From Bog-756 sp963704585 (GTDB taxonomy: Bacteria; Actinomycetota; Acidimicrobiia; Acidimicrobiales; RAAP-2), in contig OY969919.1 in NCBI GenBank assembly GCA_963704585.1, forward strand, positions 1,860,001 to 1,924,000: DNA of 64,000 nucleotides, given 5' to 3'. This document shows positions 34,171 through 42,064 of this stretch, in pieces. Position numbers and translations under genes: made by a program. The notes beneath the pieces are model-generated. The model was not told where the DNA came from. It did no database searches and saw only the letters and a list, made by a program, of their open reading frames with translations. Within the stretch, counting starts at the first letter, position 1. Every line of letters starts with the position of its first letter.

Positions 34171-35208
34171 GTGTTCCCGCTGCGTATCGGGCCGCGCGCC
34201 TTCCTCCTCCTCTGCCGGATCACCCTGGTCACGCTGCTCCTCAACGTGGCGACCGGGGCTGCGGTCCGCCTCTCCGACTCCGGGCTCGGCTGCCCGCAGT
34301 GGCCGGACTGCTCGCGTGGAAGGCTCACCCCGCCGCTCCGGCTCCACCCGCTCCTCGAGTTCGGGAACCGGGTGGTCGTCTTCCTGCTGGTGGTCACCTG
34401 CATCGTGACTGCGGTCGCCGCCTTCCTCCGCCGGCCTACCCGCACCGACCTCCGGTGGCTGGCCGGGGGACTCATCCTCGGGGTCCTCGGGGAGTCGGTG
34501 CTCGGTGCCGTCGTGGTCTACAGCCACCTCAACCCCTACGTGGTGCTCTGTCACTTCATGATGGGGATGGCCTTGCTCACGGTCGGGGTCGTCCTCACCC
34601 TGCGGGCGAACCACGCACCGGGACGTGGGGAGCCGCTCGTGCCCGGACGGATCCTCTGGCTAACCCGGGGGCTGCTCGGGATGTTCGTGGTCGTGCTCGC
34701 CGCCGGTGCAGCGACCACCGGGGCCGGGCCCCACGCGGGCGGCAAGGGTGCGAAGCGGATCCCGATCGCGCTCGTCGACATGACCCGCATCCACTCCGAG
34801 GTCGTCCTCGCGACCGGGCTGCTCCTGCTCGTGATCCTCTTCCTGCTGTGGCGCACCGACGCGCCGGCATCCGTGCAGGACGCGGGACGCATCGTGCTCG
34901 CCGTCATGGCCGTGCAGGGCATCGTCGGCTACACCCAGTACTTCACCCGCCTCCCTGCGCTCCTCGTCGGCATCCACGTGCTCGGTGCCGCGCTCCTCTG
35001 GTCGACGGTGCTCTGGTTCCATCACGGGCTCTCGTCCCACCGGCAGGAGGACGACGAGGCGCCTTCCACCGACACGCCGATCGAGGGTGAGCATCCGGCA
35101 GACGACGGGGCCCACCGCGACGGGGCCGACCGCGACGGGGACGACCGCGACGGGGACGACCGCGACGGGACGCCGCGCACGCCCGCAGCGGTGCCGGAGC
35201 TCGCGTGA
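34171..35208 (+). CDS. ctaA: Heme A synthase
   Basis: The 345-residue protein has eight predicted membrane helices. The first loop has the conserved cysteine pair (LSDSGLGCPQWPDCSRGRL), and heme-ligand histidines appear in EFGNRVVVFLLVV, VLCHFMMGMALL, MTRIHSEVVLATG and LVGIHVLGAALLW; the usual His of the ExxxR-H helix reads Asn here. It oxidises heme O to heme A. GTG at 34171 starts it. The C-terminus is an acidic Asp-Arg-Asp-Gly tail from a 15-bp repeat. clpS starts within its stop. Confidence 0.93.
   Translation: MFPLRIGPRAFLLLCRITLVTLLLNVATGAAVRLSDSGLGCPQWPDCSRGRLTPPLRLHPLLEFGNRVVVFLLVVTCIVTAVAAFLRRPTRTDLRWLAGGLILGVLGESVLGAVVVYSHLNPYVVLCHFMMGMALLTVGVVLTLRANHAPGRGEPLVPGRILWLTRGLLGMFVVVLAAGAATTGAGPHAGGKGAKRIPIALVDMTRIHSEVVLATGLLLLVILFLLWRTDAPASVQDAGRIVLAVMAVQGIVGYTQYFTRLPALLVGIHVLGAALLWSTVLWFHHGLSSHRQEDDEAPSTDTPIEGEHPADDGAHRDGADRDGDDRDGDDRDGTPRTPAAVPELA
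35113..35172. repeat. 15-bp tandem repeats at the 3' end of ctaA
   Basis: Four units based on GACCGCGACGGGGAC follow each other from 35113 to 35172; the two middle ones are identical. They are in frame and encode an HRDGADRDGDDRDGD-type tail. Confidence 0.9.
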
Positions 35209-35534
35209 CCCCGATGCGGCCCGCCGCGATCGCGACGGTTCCCGTCGAGACCGAGCCGGTCGGGACGGAGCAACCCGACACCGAGGACGAGGTCGGCACC
35301 GACCGGCCGTGGCTCGTGATCGTCTGGAACGACCCGATCAATCTCATGTCGTTCGTGACCTACGTGTTGCAGAAGCTCTTCGGCTACTCGAAGGAGAAGG
35401 CCACCAAGCTGATGCTCGACGTCCACCACAAGGGGCGGGCGGTGGTCTCGTCGGGGACGCGCGAGCGCGCCGAGCTCGACGTCTACCGGCTCCACGAGCA
35501 CGGCCTCTGGGCCACGATGGAACCGTCCACGTGA
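35205..35534 (+). CDS. clpS: ATP-dependent Clp protease adaptor ClpS
   Basis: The 109-residue product contains the full ClpS core: WLVIVWNDPINLMSFVTYVL followed by QKLFGYSKEKATKLMLDVHH and KGRAVVSSGTRERAELDVYR. The Asn-Asp-Pro loop and His-His pair form the N-degron pocket. It delivers N-end-rule substrates to ClpC/ClpA-ClpP. The first 33 residues are a disordered Thr/Glu/Pro-rich extension. The GTG overlaps the ctaA stop (GTGA) and the following gene begins within its own stop. Confidence 0.95.
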   Translation: MTPMRPAAIATVPVETEPVGTEQPDTEDEVGTDRPWLVIVWNDPINLMSFVTYVLQKLFGYSKEKATKLMLDVHHKGRAVVSSGTRERAELDVYRLHEHGLWATMEPST

Positions 35535-36031
35535 GTGCGCCGATCCGGCGGCGCCGCGACGGTCGCTACGCAGTTCGGCTCGACGGGAACGTGCGGACCG
35601 TGCTGGCGAGCCTCGCCCAGCAGCTCGCACCGGCCGTCGAGCAGCACGACCCGATGACCCGACGGCTCTTCCCGCCCGCGTATCCCGGCGGCGCCGACGA
35701 CGACGCCGAGCGGGCGTACCGCGAGCTCGTCGACACCGCGCTCGTGAACCACCACCGCGATGCGCTCCAGGTTCTCGTCGAGACATCCGGTGCGGAGACG
35801 CTCAGCGAGTCCGAGCTCCACGCCTGGCTCTCCGGGATCGAATCGTTGCGCCTCGTCCTCGGCACACGGCTCGACGTGAGCGAGGACATGACGCCGCCAG
35901 CGCCGGACGATCCGTCCGCGGCCGAGTACGGCCTCTACGAGTTCATGGGCGAGCTCCAAGACCTCATCGTCGAGACATTGGCGGCCGACCTGCCAGTTGA
36001 TGGGCGCCCGGACGCGATCGAAGGACTCTGA
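35531..36031 (+). CDS. DUF2017-family protein
   Basis: The 166-residue product begins with a basic beta-hairpin (IRRRRDGRYAVRLDGNVRTV) and continues helical (RLFPPAYPGGADDDAERAYR; ESELHAWLSGIESLRLVLGT; AAEYGLYEFMGELQDLIVET). This matches the actinobacterial DUF2017 family found directly after clpS. The role is unknown, and linkage suggests a Clp-related function. GTG at 35531 overlaps the clpS stop. Confidence 0.85.
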   Translation: MSAPIRRRRDGRYAVRLDGNVRTVLASLAQQLAPAVEQHDPMTRRLFPPAYPGGADDDAERAYRELVDTALVNHHRDALQVLVETSGAETLSESELHAWLSGIESLRLVLGTRLDVSEDMTPPAPDDPSAAEYGLYEFMGELQDLIVETLAADLPVDGRPDAIEGL

Positions 36032-36239
36032 GCCCGCGGGGCGGTGTCGCGACGGCCTAACGTCGCCGCGCAGTTCATGAACATTGCGCGCGCGGTAACG
36101 GACGCGCACCACATGCGTTGACGTATGAGGGGCCTTCGCGTGGAACGGCAATGCGCGGATCTCCTCGGCGACAAAGATCCAGCAAGCAAGGAACGAGCAA
36201 CCAACACACCGGACGAGGGGCACCGAACACGAAGGAGAG

Positions 36240-36686
36240 ATGAGCATGCAACGACGAACCCTCTTCGCAAGCCTGGTCGGCAGCTGCGCCGGGATCATCA
36301 TGGCCTTCTCGCTCGCGGCGTCCACCGCACCGGCGGGTGCGGCCACGTCCGTGCCACCCGTCCTGCGCGTCGTCCCGAACAACGTGATGGTGAACATCAC
36401 CGTGAAGGTGATCGGCAAGCACTTCACGCCGCACCAGTCCGTGGTGCTCTCGGAGTGCTCGCAGACCAACTGGGTGGTGCCGGCCAATCCCTGCGACACG
36501 AACAATATGGTCACCGCGACCGCAAACAAGTACGGCGCCTTCACAGCCAAGCTCAAGGCCGAGGCGTGCCCGGCGCCGGCGACCCCCGGCATCGCCGAAC
36601 AGTGCTACGTCGGCGTGGCGACCCCCACCGGCATCGACACGATGGGCCTCCGGCCGTACGCGAGCCTCGTGGTCACCTTCCCGTAG
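36240..36686 (+). CDS. Secreted neocarzinostatin-like immunoglobulin-fold protein
   Basis: The 148-residue product has a signal peptide (RRTLFASLVGSCAGIIMAFS, cleavage near AGAA at 32-35) and a mature beta-sandwich: VPPVLRVVPNNVMVNITVKV, then HQSVVLSECSQTNW, NPCDTNNMVTATANKYGAFT and EQCYVGVATPTG. The CxxxxW...NPCD, VTA-N-G and paired Cys pattern is that of neocarzinostatin/macromomycin apoproteins, which bind chromophores. Many environmental relatives have no known ligand, and no biosynthetic genes lie nearby. The ATG has GAAGGAGAG directly upstream. The 208 bp before it contain a possible TTGACG -35 at 36118 but no sure promoter. Confidence 0.75.
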   Translation: MSMQRRTLFASLVGSCAGIIMAFSLAASTAPAGAATSVPPVLRVVPNNVMVNITVKVIGKHFTPHQSVVLSECSQTNWVVPANPCDTNNMVTATANKYGAFTAKLKAEACPAPATPGIAEQCYVGVATPTGIDTMGLRPYASLVVTFP

Positions 36687-36856
36687 GCGCGACGGCAGTC
36701 ACCGGCGAGCGGGCCGGGTCGCGAACCCTCGACGGGTCGCGGTCCGGCCCGCCGTCGCGTCCGGACCGCAGCGATCACCACCCCTGTCGCAGCTCTCGGA
36801 CCCTGAAGGGCCAGGCGGGGGCTCTGCTAACCTCTCAAAGCCCCGATCGGGACCGA

Positions 36857-36929
36857 GCCCCCATCGTCTAGCGGCCCAGGACGCCGCCCTTTCAAGGCGG
36901 TAACACGGGTTCGAATCCCGTTGGGGGTG
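36857..36929 (+). tRNA. tRNA-Glu (anticodon TTC)
   Basis: Acceptor arms GCCCCCA and TGGGGGT pair, the anticodon loop CTTTCAA sits in CCGCC/GGCGG, and the T-arm is CGGGTTCGAATCCCG. CCA is not encoded. Confidence 0.97.
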
Positions 36930-36958
36930 CGCGGTGCCCCGGTGCTGTCGCTGTTCGG

Positions 36959-37036
36959 GGACCTGTGGTGCAGTTTGGAGTGCACGCCGGCCTGTCAAGC
37001 CGGAGGTCGCGGGTTCAAATCCCGTCAGGTCCGCCA
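36959..37036 (+). tRNA. tRNA-Asp (anticodon GTC)
   Basis: Acceptor arms GGACCTG and CAGGTCC, anticodon stem CCGGC/GCCGG around CTGTCAA, and T-arm CGGGTTCAAATCCCG are present. The 3' CCA is encoded (37034-37036). Confidence 0.97.
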
Positions 37037-37056
37037 CCCTCGGTTCGCCGGGGCGG

Positions 37057-37129
37057 GGTCGGGTAGCTCAGTTGGTAGAGCGCGCGCCTGAAAAGCGTGA
37101 GGTCACCGGATCGATGCCGGTCCCGACCA
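37057..37129 (+). tRNA. tRNA-Phe (anticodon GAA) with an unusual T-loop
   Basis: Acceptor arms GGTCGGG/CCCGACC, D-arm AGCTCAGTTGGTAGAGC and anticodon loop CTGAAAA in CGCGC/GCGTG are normal. The T-stem ACCGG/CCGGT closes the loop ATCGATG, so position 54, almost always T, is A. CCA is not encoded. A minus-strand reading frame ends inside this gene. Confidence 0.9.
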
Positions 37130-37688
37130 CAGGAAGCATGGCAGTCGGCCGGGGGAGCAGGTCCCCGCTGTCGTCGTGCCTCCGGGCCCTCGGAGGGTCT
37201 TCGATGACCGCGGCCAAGGGATCGTCCACACGGGTGGCCAGGTCCAGCCCCTCTCGAGCCTGTTCCGGGGTGACGGTGCGCGAGGCGAAGTCTCCGTACT
37301 GGGCGATGTTCCGGTCTCGCCGCCGCCCGTCGAGCGTCGGGTCGGTCTCGGCGATGACATCTGCCAATCGAAGATGCGCCCGGGCGCGAGTGATCAGCTC
37401 ACCGGCCGCGCCCATACTGGGCTGGAGCCGTTGCAACCGGCCGGTGGCGACGGCTTCACTGATCCACGCATCGGCGGTCGACCTCTTGTCCCGTTCAGAC
37501 AACGCGGCTTCCGGGCACGTCGACCTCGAAGACCGTTCGTAGACGCGGACCTCGACGACGCAGAGCAGGTCGCCTCGCGCTGCCCGACGCCGCCGGATCT
37601 CGCGATCGACCAGGTGTCGCTGCTCGTCGGTGAGGTCGGCGTTGCCGTCTCCCGGGGAGAAGGCGATCCAACCGCGGTCCACGTCCAT
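37068..37688 (-). CDS. Unknown protein whose 3' end runs antisense into tRNA-Phe
   Basis: The ATG at 37686-37688 has an excellent ribosome site (AAGGAGG, five bases upstream), and the 206-residue frame stays open to 37068. The first 150 residues look like a real soluble protein (MDVDRGWIAFSPGDGNADLT; DEQRHLVDREIRRRRAARGD; LCVVEVRVYERSSR; EAVATGRLQRLQP). The last 20 residues are the reverse complement of tRNA-Phe, so the natural stop seems to have been lost. No family was recognised. An integrated-element remnant at the tRNA is one explanation, but no integrase is seen. Confidence 0.6.
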   Translation of the reverse strand: MDVDRGWIAFSPGDGNADLTDEQRHLVDREIRRRRAARGDLLCVVEVRVYERSSRSTCPEAALSERDKRSTADAWISEAVATGRLQRLQPSMGAAGELITRARAHLRLADVIAETDPTLDGRRRDRNIAQYGDFASRTVTPEQAREGLDLATRVDDPLAAVIEDPPRARRHDDSGDLLPRPTAMLPVVGTGIDPVTSRFSGARSTN

Positions 37689-37758
37689 GTGAGCCTCCTT
37701 CGCACCGGAGCTCCGGGTTCGAACGGCCGCCACGGCCGGTGGACGTGAGCTGGGCCGG

Positions 37759-38883
37759 CTAGGCCACGAGCACGGTGACGCAGGCGTTGGCACCCCGCCC
37801 GATGACGTGGGCCAGTCCGACCTTCGCGCCGTCGACCTGCCGATCGTTGGCGGTTCCCCGCAGCTGGCGCACGAGCTCGACCACCTGACCGAGTGCCGAC
37901 GCGCCCAGCGGTTCGCCCTTCGACAGCAGTCCGCCCGACGGATTGACCGGGAGGCGACCGCCGACCTCGGCGTCCCCGGCCGCGAGCAGCGCGGCCTGCC
38001 CGCCGGGCCCGCACAGACCGAGCTCGGCCCAGGCCAGCAGCTCGCGGGCCGCGTCGGTGTCCTGGCACTCGACGACGTCGAGGTCCTCGGGGCCGAGCCC
38101 CGCCTGGGCGTACGCGTCCTGGGCGGCGAGCGTGGTCGGCGGGACGACGTCGGTGTCGTCGATGCCGCTCAACGGCGAGTCCTCGCCGAGGACGCTTCCC
38201 GGGAGGTGCGACCGCAGTGAGATCCCCGCCACCCGGACGCCCTTGGAGGACTTCTCGAGCACCACCGCAGCGGCACCCTCGTTCGGTGAGCACAGCATGA
38301 ACAAGGTGAGCGGCGGGCAGATCATGCGGGAGGCGAGCACCTCCTCCGTGGAGACCGCCTTCTGGAACATCGCATCCGGGTTCGCGACGCCGTGCTTCCG
38401 GTTCTTGACGACGACCTGCGCCAGATGGTCGGCGGTCAGGCCCGTGTCGAGGAGCAGCCGCTGCGCCCGCAGTGCGAAGAACGCGGGTGCAGGGTTGAGC
38501 CCTGCCGCCTCCTGCCACGGCGCGAAGAACGACGAGCGGATGATCCCTTTCGGCATCTTCTCGACACCGAAGACGAGCACCCGGTCGTACCGGCCCGACG
38601 CGATGGACTCCGCACCGAGCTGCAGCGCCGCACCTCCGGAGGCACACCCCGCCTCCACGTCGTAGATCGGGATGCCGGTGCCGGCAAGGGCGGAGAGGAC
38701 CCGGTGCCCGGAGGCCACGCCGCCGTAGGCGGTGCCGCAGTACGCGGCCTGTACGCCCTTGACGTCGACGTCGGCCTCGGCAATCGCAGCCCGGACCGCC
38801 TCGACCCCCATGTCGGTTGCGGTCAACTCGCCGAACCGCCCGAACGGATGGAGGCCCACACCGGTGATGCGGACGTCGCTCAC
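37759..38883 (-). CDS. Thiolase-superfamily protein (SCP-x/Ltp2-like)
   Basis: The 374-residue product shows the thiolase fold: nucleophile region VEAGCASGGAALQLGAESIA (Cys near 80), AFFALRAQRLLLDTGLTADH, FMLCSPNEGAAAVVLEKSSK and NPSGGLLSKGEPLGASALGQ. In typical thiolases the last motif reads GHP; here the catalytic His is Glu. Lipid-transfer thiolases that pair with a DUF35 protein, such as Ltp2 in steroid side-chain degradation, act as aldolases with altered active sites. The same pairing here (GTGA overlap with the DUF35 gene) makes retro-aldol or thiolase activity on an acyl-CoA likely. Confidence 0.82.
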   Translation of the reverse strand: MSDVRITGVGLHPFGRFGELTATDMGVEAVRAAIAEADVDVKGVQAAYCGTAYGGVASGHRVLSALAGTGIPIYDVEAGCASGGAALQLGAESIASGRYDRVLVFGVEKMPKGIIRSSFFAPWQEAAGLNPAPAFFALRAQRLLLDTGLTADHLAQVVVKNRKHGVANPDAMFQKAVSTEEVLASRMICPPLTLFMLCSPNEGAAAVVLEKSSKGVRVAGISLRSHLPGSVLGEDSPLSGIDDTDVVPPTTLAAQDAYAQAGLGPEDLDVVECQDTDAARELLAWAELGLCGPGGQAALLAAGDAEVGGRLPVNPSGGLLSKGEPLGASALGQVVELVRQLRGTANDRQVDGAKVGLAHVIGRGANACVTVLVA

Positions 38884-39269
38884 GGGTGGAACACCCAGGT
38901 CACCGCCGGCTCCCCGTCGGGGCCGGGCACCTCCTCGCCGTCGAGGTGGACCGGCGTCCCGCGCTCGAGGTCCTCGCCGCTCAGCCGCGTCACGATCCGG
39001 AGCAACGGGTCGCCGTCGAGCTCGACGACGCCGAGCCCGTACGGCACGCGCCCCGAGTACCCCGGCGGAGCGACGTTGACCGTCGTCGCGAGCCACACGG
39101 TCCCCGACCGGGGCAGGTCGAGGGGCTCGACGTCGTCGGCACCCGTGAAGGGGCAGACCGGGCGAAGCGGGAAGTGCCGGAATCCGCTGCTCGGCGACCA
39201 ACCGCCGAGCAGGGTCACGCCGTCGCGGTCGACGCGGAGGACCGCCGGTTCGATCGGGGGCGCGGACAC
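38880..39269 (-). CDS. DUF35 OB-fold acyl-CoA partner protein
   Basis: The 129-residue product has the DUF35 OB-fold segments GTVWLATTVNVAPPGYSGRV, then PYGLGVVELDGDPLLRIVTR and GTPVHLDGEEVPGPDGEPAV. The N-terminal zinc ribbon is degenerate: only one Cys (RPVCPFTG) remains of the usual four. DUF35 proteins supply substrate binding to thiolase-like partners and the next gene is one. GTG at 39267-39269 is used. Longer readings overlap the divergent Nudix gene. Confidence 0.82.
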   Translation of the reverse strand: MSAPPIEPAVLRVDRDGVTLLGGWSPSSGFRHFPLRPVCPFTGADDVEPLDLPRSGTVWLATTVNVAPPGYSGRVPYGLGVVELDGDPLLRIVTRLSGEDLERGTPVHLDGEEVPGPDGEPAVTWVFHP

Positions 39270-39368
39270 GCCAGGACTATGGCACAGGTCGTCGAGAGCC
39301 GCCCCGCACGAAGCCGCGAGGATGCACCGTGGTTCGCCCCCCGGATCGACGAGCGTGCCGTCGGTAGG

Positions 39369-40385
39369 GTGGCGTCGGTGGGGATCTCTCCGTTCGTCCG
39401 AGGGCTGCGCGAGAAGGTCGGACCCGGTCTCCTCCTGCTGCCCTCGACGACCGTGCTGCCGCGTGACGACGACGGCCGGCTGCTCCTCGTGCGCCTGCGC
39501 GACTCGGGCCACTGGGCGACGATCGGCGGTGCGGTCGAACCCGACGAGTCGCCGAAGGAGTGCGCCGTCCACGAGGCGCGCGAGGAAGCCGGCGTCGAGA
39601 TCGCCCTCGGTCCGGTGCTCGGCGTGTTCGGCGGCCCGGAGTACCGCGTGACCTATCCGAACGGGGACGAGACGGCGTACGTCGTCACGGTCTTCGACGC
39701 GACCGTGGTCTCCGGCGAACCGCGTCCTGACTGGGACGAGACCGTGGAGACCGGATGGTTCGACCCCGACGACCTGCCCCTCGACGAGACGGGGCAGCTC
39801 ACCCGGGCACTGTTCCGCGATGCGGGACTCCTCCCTCCGACCGGCGACGAGTACCGGCCGACGCTCCTCGTCGTCACCGGACTCCCCGGAACGGGGAAGT
39901 CGACGACCGCCGGCGGCGCCGCGGACCTCCTGAACGCGGCGGTCGCCTCACACGACTGGATCATGAGCGGGGCCCGCCCCTTTCCCGAGCTCCAGCACAC
40001 GCTCGACGCGATGAACCCCGCCGGTCACGGTCGCGTCGGTTGGTCCATCCTCGGCGCGTTCGCGCGGTCGACGCTGCGGCGAGGTCGCTCGGTCGTCCTC
40101 GACGGGGTCGCGCGTGCCCCTGACATCGACGCACTCCGTGCGGTCGCCCGCGAGGAACAGGCGCGCTTCCTCGTCGTGCTCACGACGTGCTCGGACGCCG
40201 ACCTCCACCGGTCGACGATCGAAGGCAGGTCGCGCCGGATCCCGGATTGGTACGAGCTCTCCTGGTCGGACGTCGAGCAGTCGAAGTCCGACTGGGACCC
40301 CGACCTCGATGCCGACCTGCGCCTGGACGCCGCACAGCCCCGACAGCACAACCGATTCGACCTGTGGAGCCTCCTCCGAGGATGA
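39369..40385 (+). CDS. Nudix hydrolase fused to a P-loop kinase
   Basis: The 338-residue product joins two domains. Residues about 15-150 are a Nudix fold with GGAVEPDESPKECAVHEARE followed by EAGVEI, a full Nudix box. Residues about 165-335 are an AAA_33/Zeta-like kinase with Walker A LLVVTGLPGTGKSTTAGGAA, ASHDWIMSGARP and RRGRSVVLDGVARAPDID. It could hydrolyse a nucleotide derivative and phosphorylate a small molecule or RNA; neither substrate is predictable. GTG at 39369 is chosen, leaving 99 bp to the divergent gene; ATG at 39279 would leave nine. Confidence 0.85.
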   Translation: MASVGISPFVRGLREKVGPGLLLLPSTTVLPRDDDGRLLLVRLRDSGHWATIGGAVEPDESPKECAVHEAREEAGVEIALGPVLGVFGGPEYRVTYPNGDETAYVVTVFDATVVSGEPRPDWDETVETGWFDPDDLPLDETGQLTRALFRDAGLLPPTGDEYRPTLLVVTGLPGTGKSTTAGGAADLLNAAVASHDWIMSGARPFPELQHTLDAMNPAGHGRVGWSILGAFARSTLRRGRSVVLDGVARAPDIDALRAVAREEQARFLVVLTTCSDADLHRSTIEGRSRRIPDWYELSWSDVEQSKSDWDPDLDADLRLDAAQPRQHNRFDLWSLLRG

Positions 40386-40439
40386 GGGCTGGTCGCCGCC
40401 GGATCCGATCGCCGGCACGACCCATCGAGGTCCGGTGCG

Positions 40440-41585
40440 CTACCGGCCGGGCTTCGCGCTCCACACCAGCTGTGGGCTCCCGCGCTCCGGCAGCACGATG
40501 ATCGCGGTCCTCGATGCGTACCCGTTCCCGTAGTCCGTGTCGAGGTAGACGGAGCCGTCCGACCCGACCGCGATCCCGTTGGGAGAGAAGCCATGGACGC
40601 CGAGGAGGGCCTGGGCGTCCGGTGGCGTCGTGAAGATCGTCTCGGCTCCGGTTCCGTTCCAGCGCAGGACCGCCAACGCGTCCATCGCCAGCACCGATCC
40701 GTCGGGTGCGCCCACGAGACCTCCGTTCCCACGCGGGTAGAGCTCGCCGAGCGTTCCGAGCGGATAGGTGACGGTGCCCGACGGCGACACCTCGAGCAGC
40801 ACCTTGTCGGCGAAGCCGGCGACGAACAGATCGCCTCCGCCGTCGAACGCGAGTCCGTCGGCGTCGTCCACGTTGGTGCGCATGGCAGCGCTGCCGTCGA
40901 CGAACGGGCCCAACGGAGATCCCGCGGGCACTCCGAGGACCCGGGTGAAGGTGCCGTCTGCGTCGAGGCGGAGCACCTCGTCCTGGTCCGAGACGAAGAG
41001 CTCGCCGGACGGCGAGAGCGCGACCGCGTTCGGCATCAACGGCACGTCGAGCGCACGCGTGCCGTCGCCGACCCAGCCGACCTGCCCGTCGCCGGCGACC
41101 GTGTGGACCCGTCCGTCGGGTGTCACGGCCCGTACCCGGTGGTTGCCGTCGTCGGCGAAGTAGAGCGTGCCATCGGCGGACACCGCCATGCCTTGTGGGC
41201 TGTCGATCTCGGCTTGCGACGCGGGACCGCCGTCACCGGCGAACCCGACGGTGCCGGTGCCGACGAGCACGGAGAAGCGACCGTTCGGGTGTCGCACGAG
41301 AATCTGGTTGCGGCCTTCGTCGGCGACGTAGAGGTCACCGTTCCGGGCGACGGCCAGTGGCCCGGGCAGCACGGGAACGACACCGATCGCACCGGCGTCG
41401 GATCCGCTCGGCCGCCCCCGCACCGCTACCGCCCGTGCCGGTGGGTGCCGTCCGACGCGTTCCCCGGCGGAGACGAGCACGACGAGTACCAGGGCGACGA
41501 CCGACAACACGGCTCCACCGAGGAGCCGGCGGCGACGTCGGCGACGTCTCGCCTCGCGGAAGAGGACCTCGGGCGCGTCCGCCAC
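40440..41585 (-). CDS. Membrane-anchored NHL-type beta-propeller protein
   Basis: The 381-residue product has a basic cytoplasmic start (VLFREARRRRRRRRLLGG), one membrane helix (AVLSVVALVLVVLVSAG), and at least five NHL blades outside, such as PGPLAVARNGDLYVADEGRN, SPQGMAVSADGTLYFADDGN, MPNAVALSPSGELFVSDQDE and SPNGIAVGSDGSVYLDTDYG. Such propellers mediate protein binding or are secreted lyases. The first GTG in frame (41583-41585) is used. A start further upstream would need another frame. It is divergent from gntR, across which lies a second propeller gene with a similar N-terminus. Confidence 0.8.
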   Translation of the reverse strand: MADAPEVLFREARRRRRRRRLLGGAVLSVVALVLVVLVSAGERVGRHPPARAVAVRGRPSGSDAGAIGVVPVLPGPLAVARNGDLYVADEGRNQILVRHPNGRFSVLVGTGTVGFAGDGGPASQAEIDSPQGMAVSADGTLYFADDGNHRVRAVTPDGRVHTVAGDGQVGWVGDGTRALDVPLMPNAVALSPSGELFVSDQDEVLRLDADGTFTRVLGVPAGSPLGPFVDGSAAMRTNVDDADGLAFDGGGDLFVAGFADKVLLEVSPSGTVTYPLGTLGELYPRGNGGLVGAPDGSVLAMDALAVLRWNGTGAETIFTTPPDAQALLGVHGFSPNGIAVGSDGSVYLDTDYGNGYASRTAIIVLPERGSPQLVWSAKPGR

Positions 41586-41651
41586 GTCGTCGGCGATCGG
41601 CCGGGGACGCGGGCGAGGACAGCGGCCGGTCGATGACGATCATCGGACACC

Positions 41652-41688
41652 TTGCCGATCCCGGAACACAGATCTACTATGACTAGTA
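41652..41688 (+). promoter_or_regulatory. gntR promoter with overlapping operator
   Basis: TTGCCG (41652-41657), 17 bases and TACTAT (41675-41680) form a strong promoter. The inverted repeat TACTA-N4-TAGTA (41675-41688) covers the -10 box and predicted start (about 41687), three or four bases before ATG 41691. A GntR dimer binding it would shut off its own gene, and perhaps the divergent one. Confidence 0.7.
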
Positions 41689-41690
41689 CC

Positions 41691-42039
41691 ATGTTCGAGG
41701 TCAAGGTCGACCGTTCCGAAGCCGTCCCCCTCCACGACCAGGTGGCCGCCGAGATCCGCCGTGCCATCGCCGAAGGTGAGGCCGGACCCGGCGAGCGGCT
41801 CCCGCTCGCGAAGGACATGGCCGCGGTGCTCGGCGTCAACAAGAACACGGTGCTGCGCGCCCTGCACCTCCTGCGCGAGGAGGGGCTGCTCGAGTTCCGG
41901 CGGGGGCGGGGCATCACCGTGGCCGGAACACCCGAGCAGAGCGCCGTGGTCAAGCAGCGTCCGCGAGCTGGTCGAGTACTGCCGCTCCCAGGGCTACCGG
42001 CGCGACGAGGTCATCGCGATGATCGAGAGCCTGCCGTGA
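41691..42039 (+). CDS. GntR (YtrA/YhcF-type) regulator, split by a frameshift
   Basis: The first frame gives a complete winged helix (DQVAAEIRRAIAEGEAGPGE followed by RLPLAKDMAAVLGVNKNTVL and RALHLLREEGLLEFRRGRG). From about 41958 the continuation is in another frame: VRELVEYCRSQGYRRDEVIA followed by MIESLP and a stop at 42037-42039. Joining them (one base extra or two missing at 41958) gives about 115 residues, standard for this small subfamily. It typically represses adjacent export genes. ATG at 41691 fits a near-leaderless mRNA. ATG at 41679 lies within the -10 region. Confidence 0.82.
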
Positions 42040-42064
42040 GACGCAGCTCGGGACCCGGGCGCCG

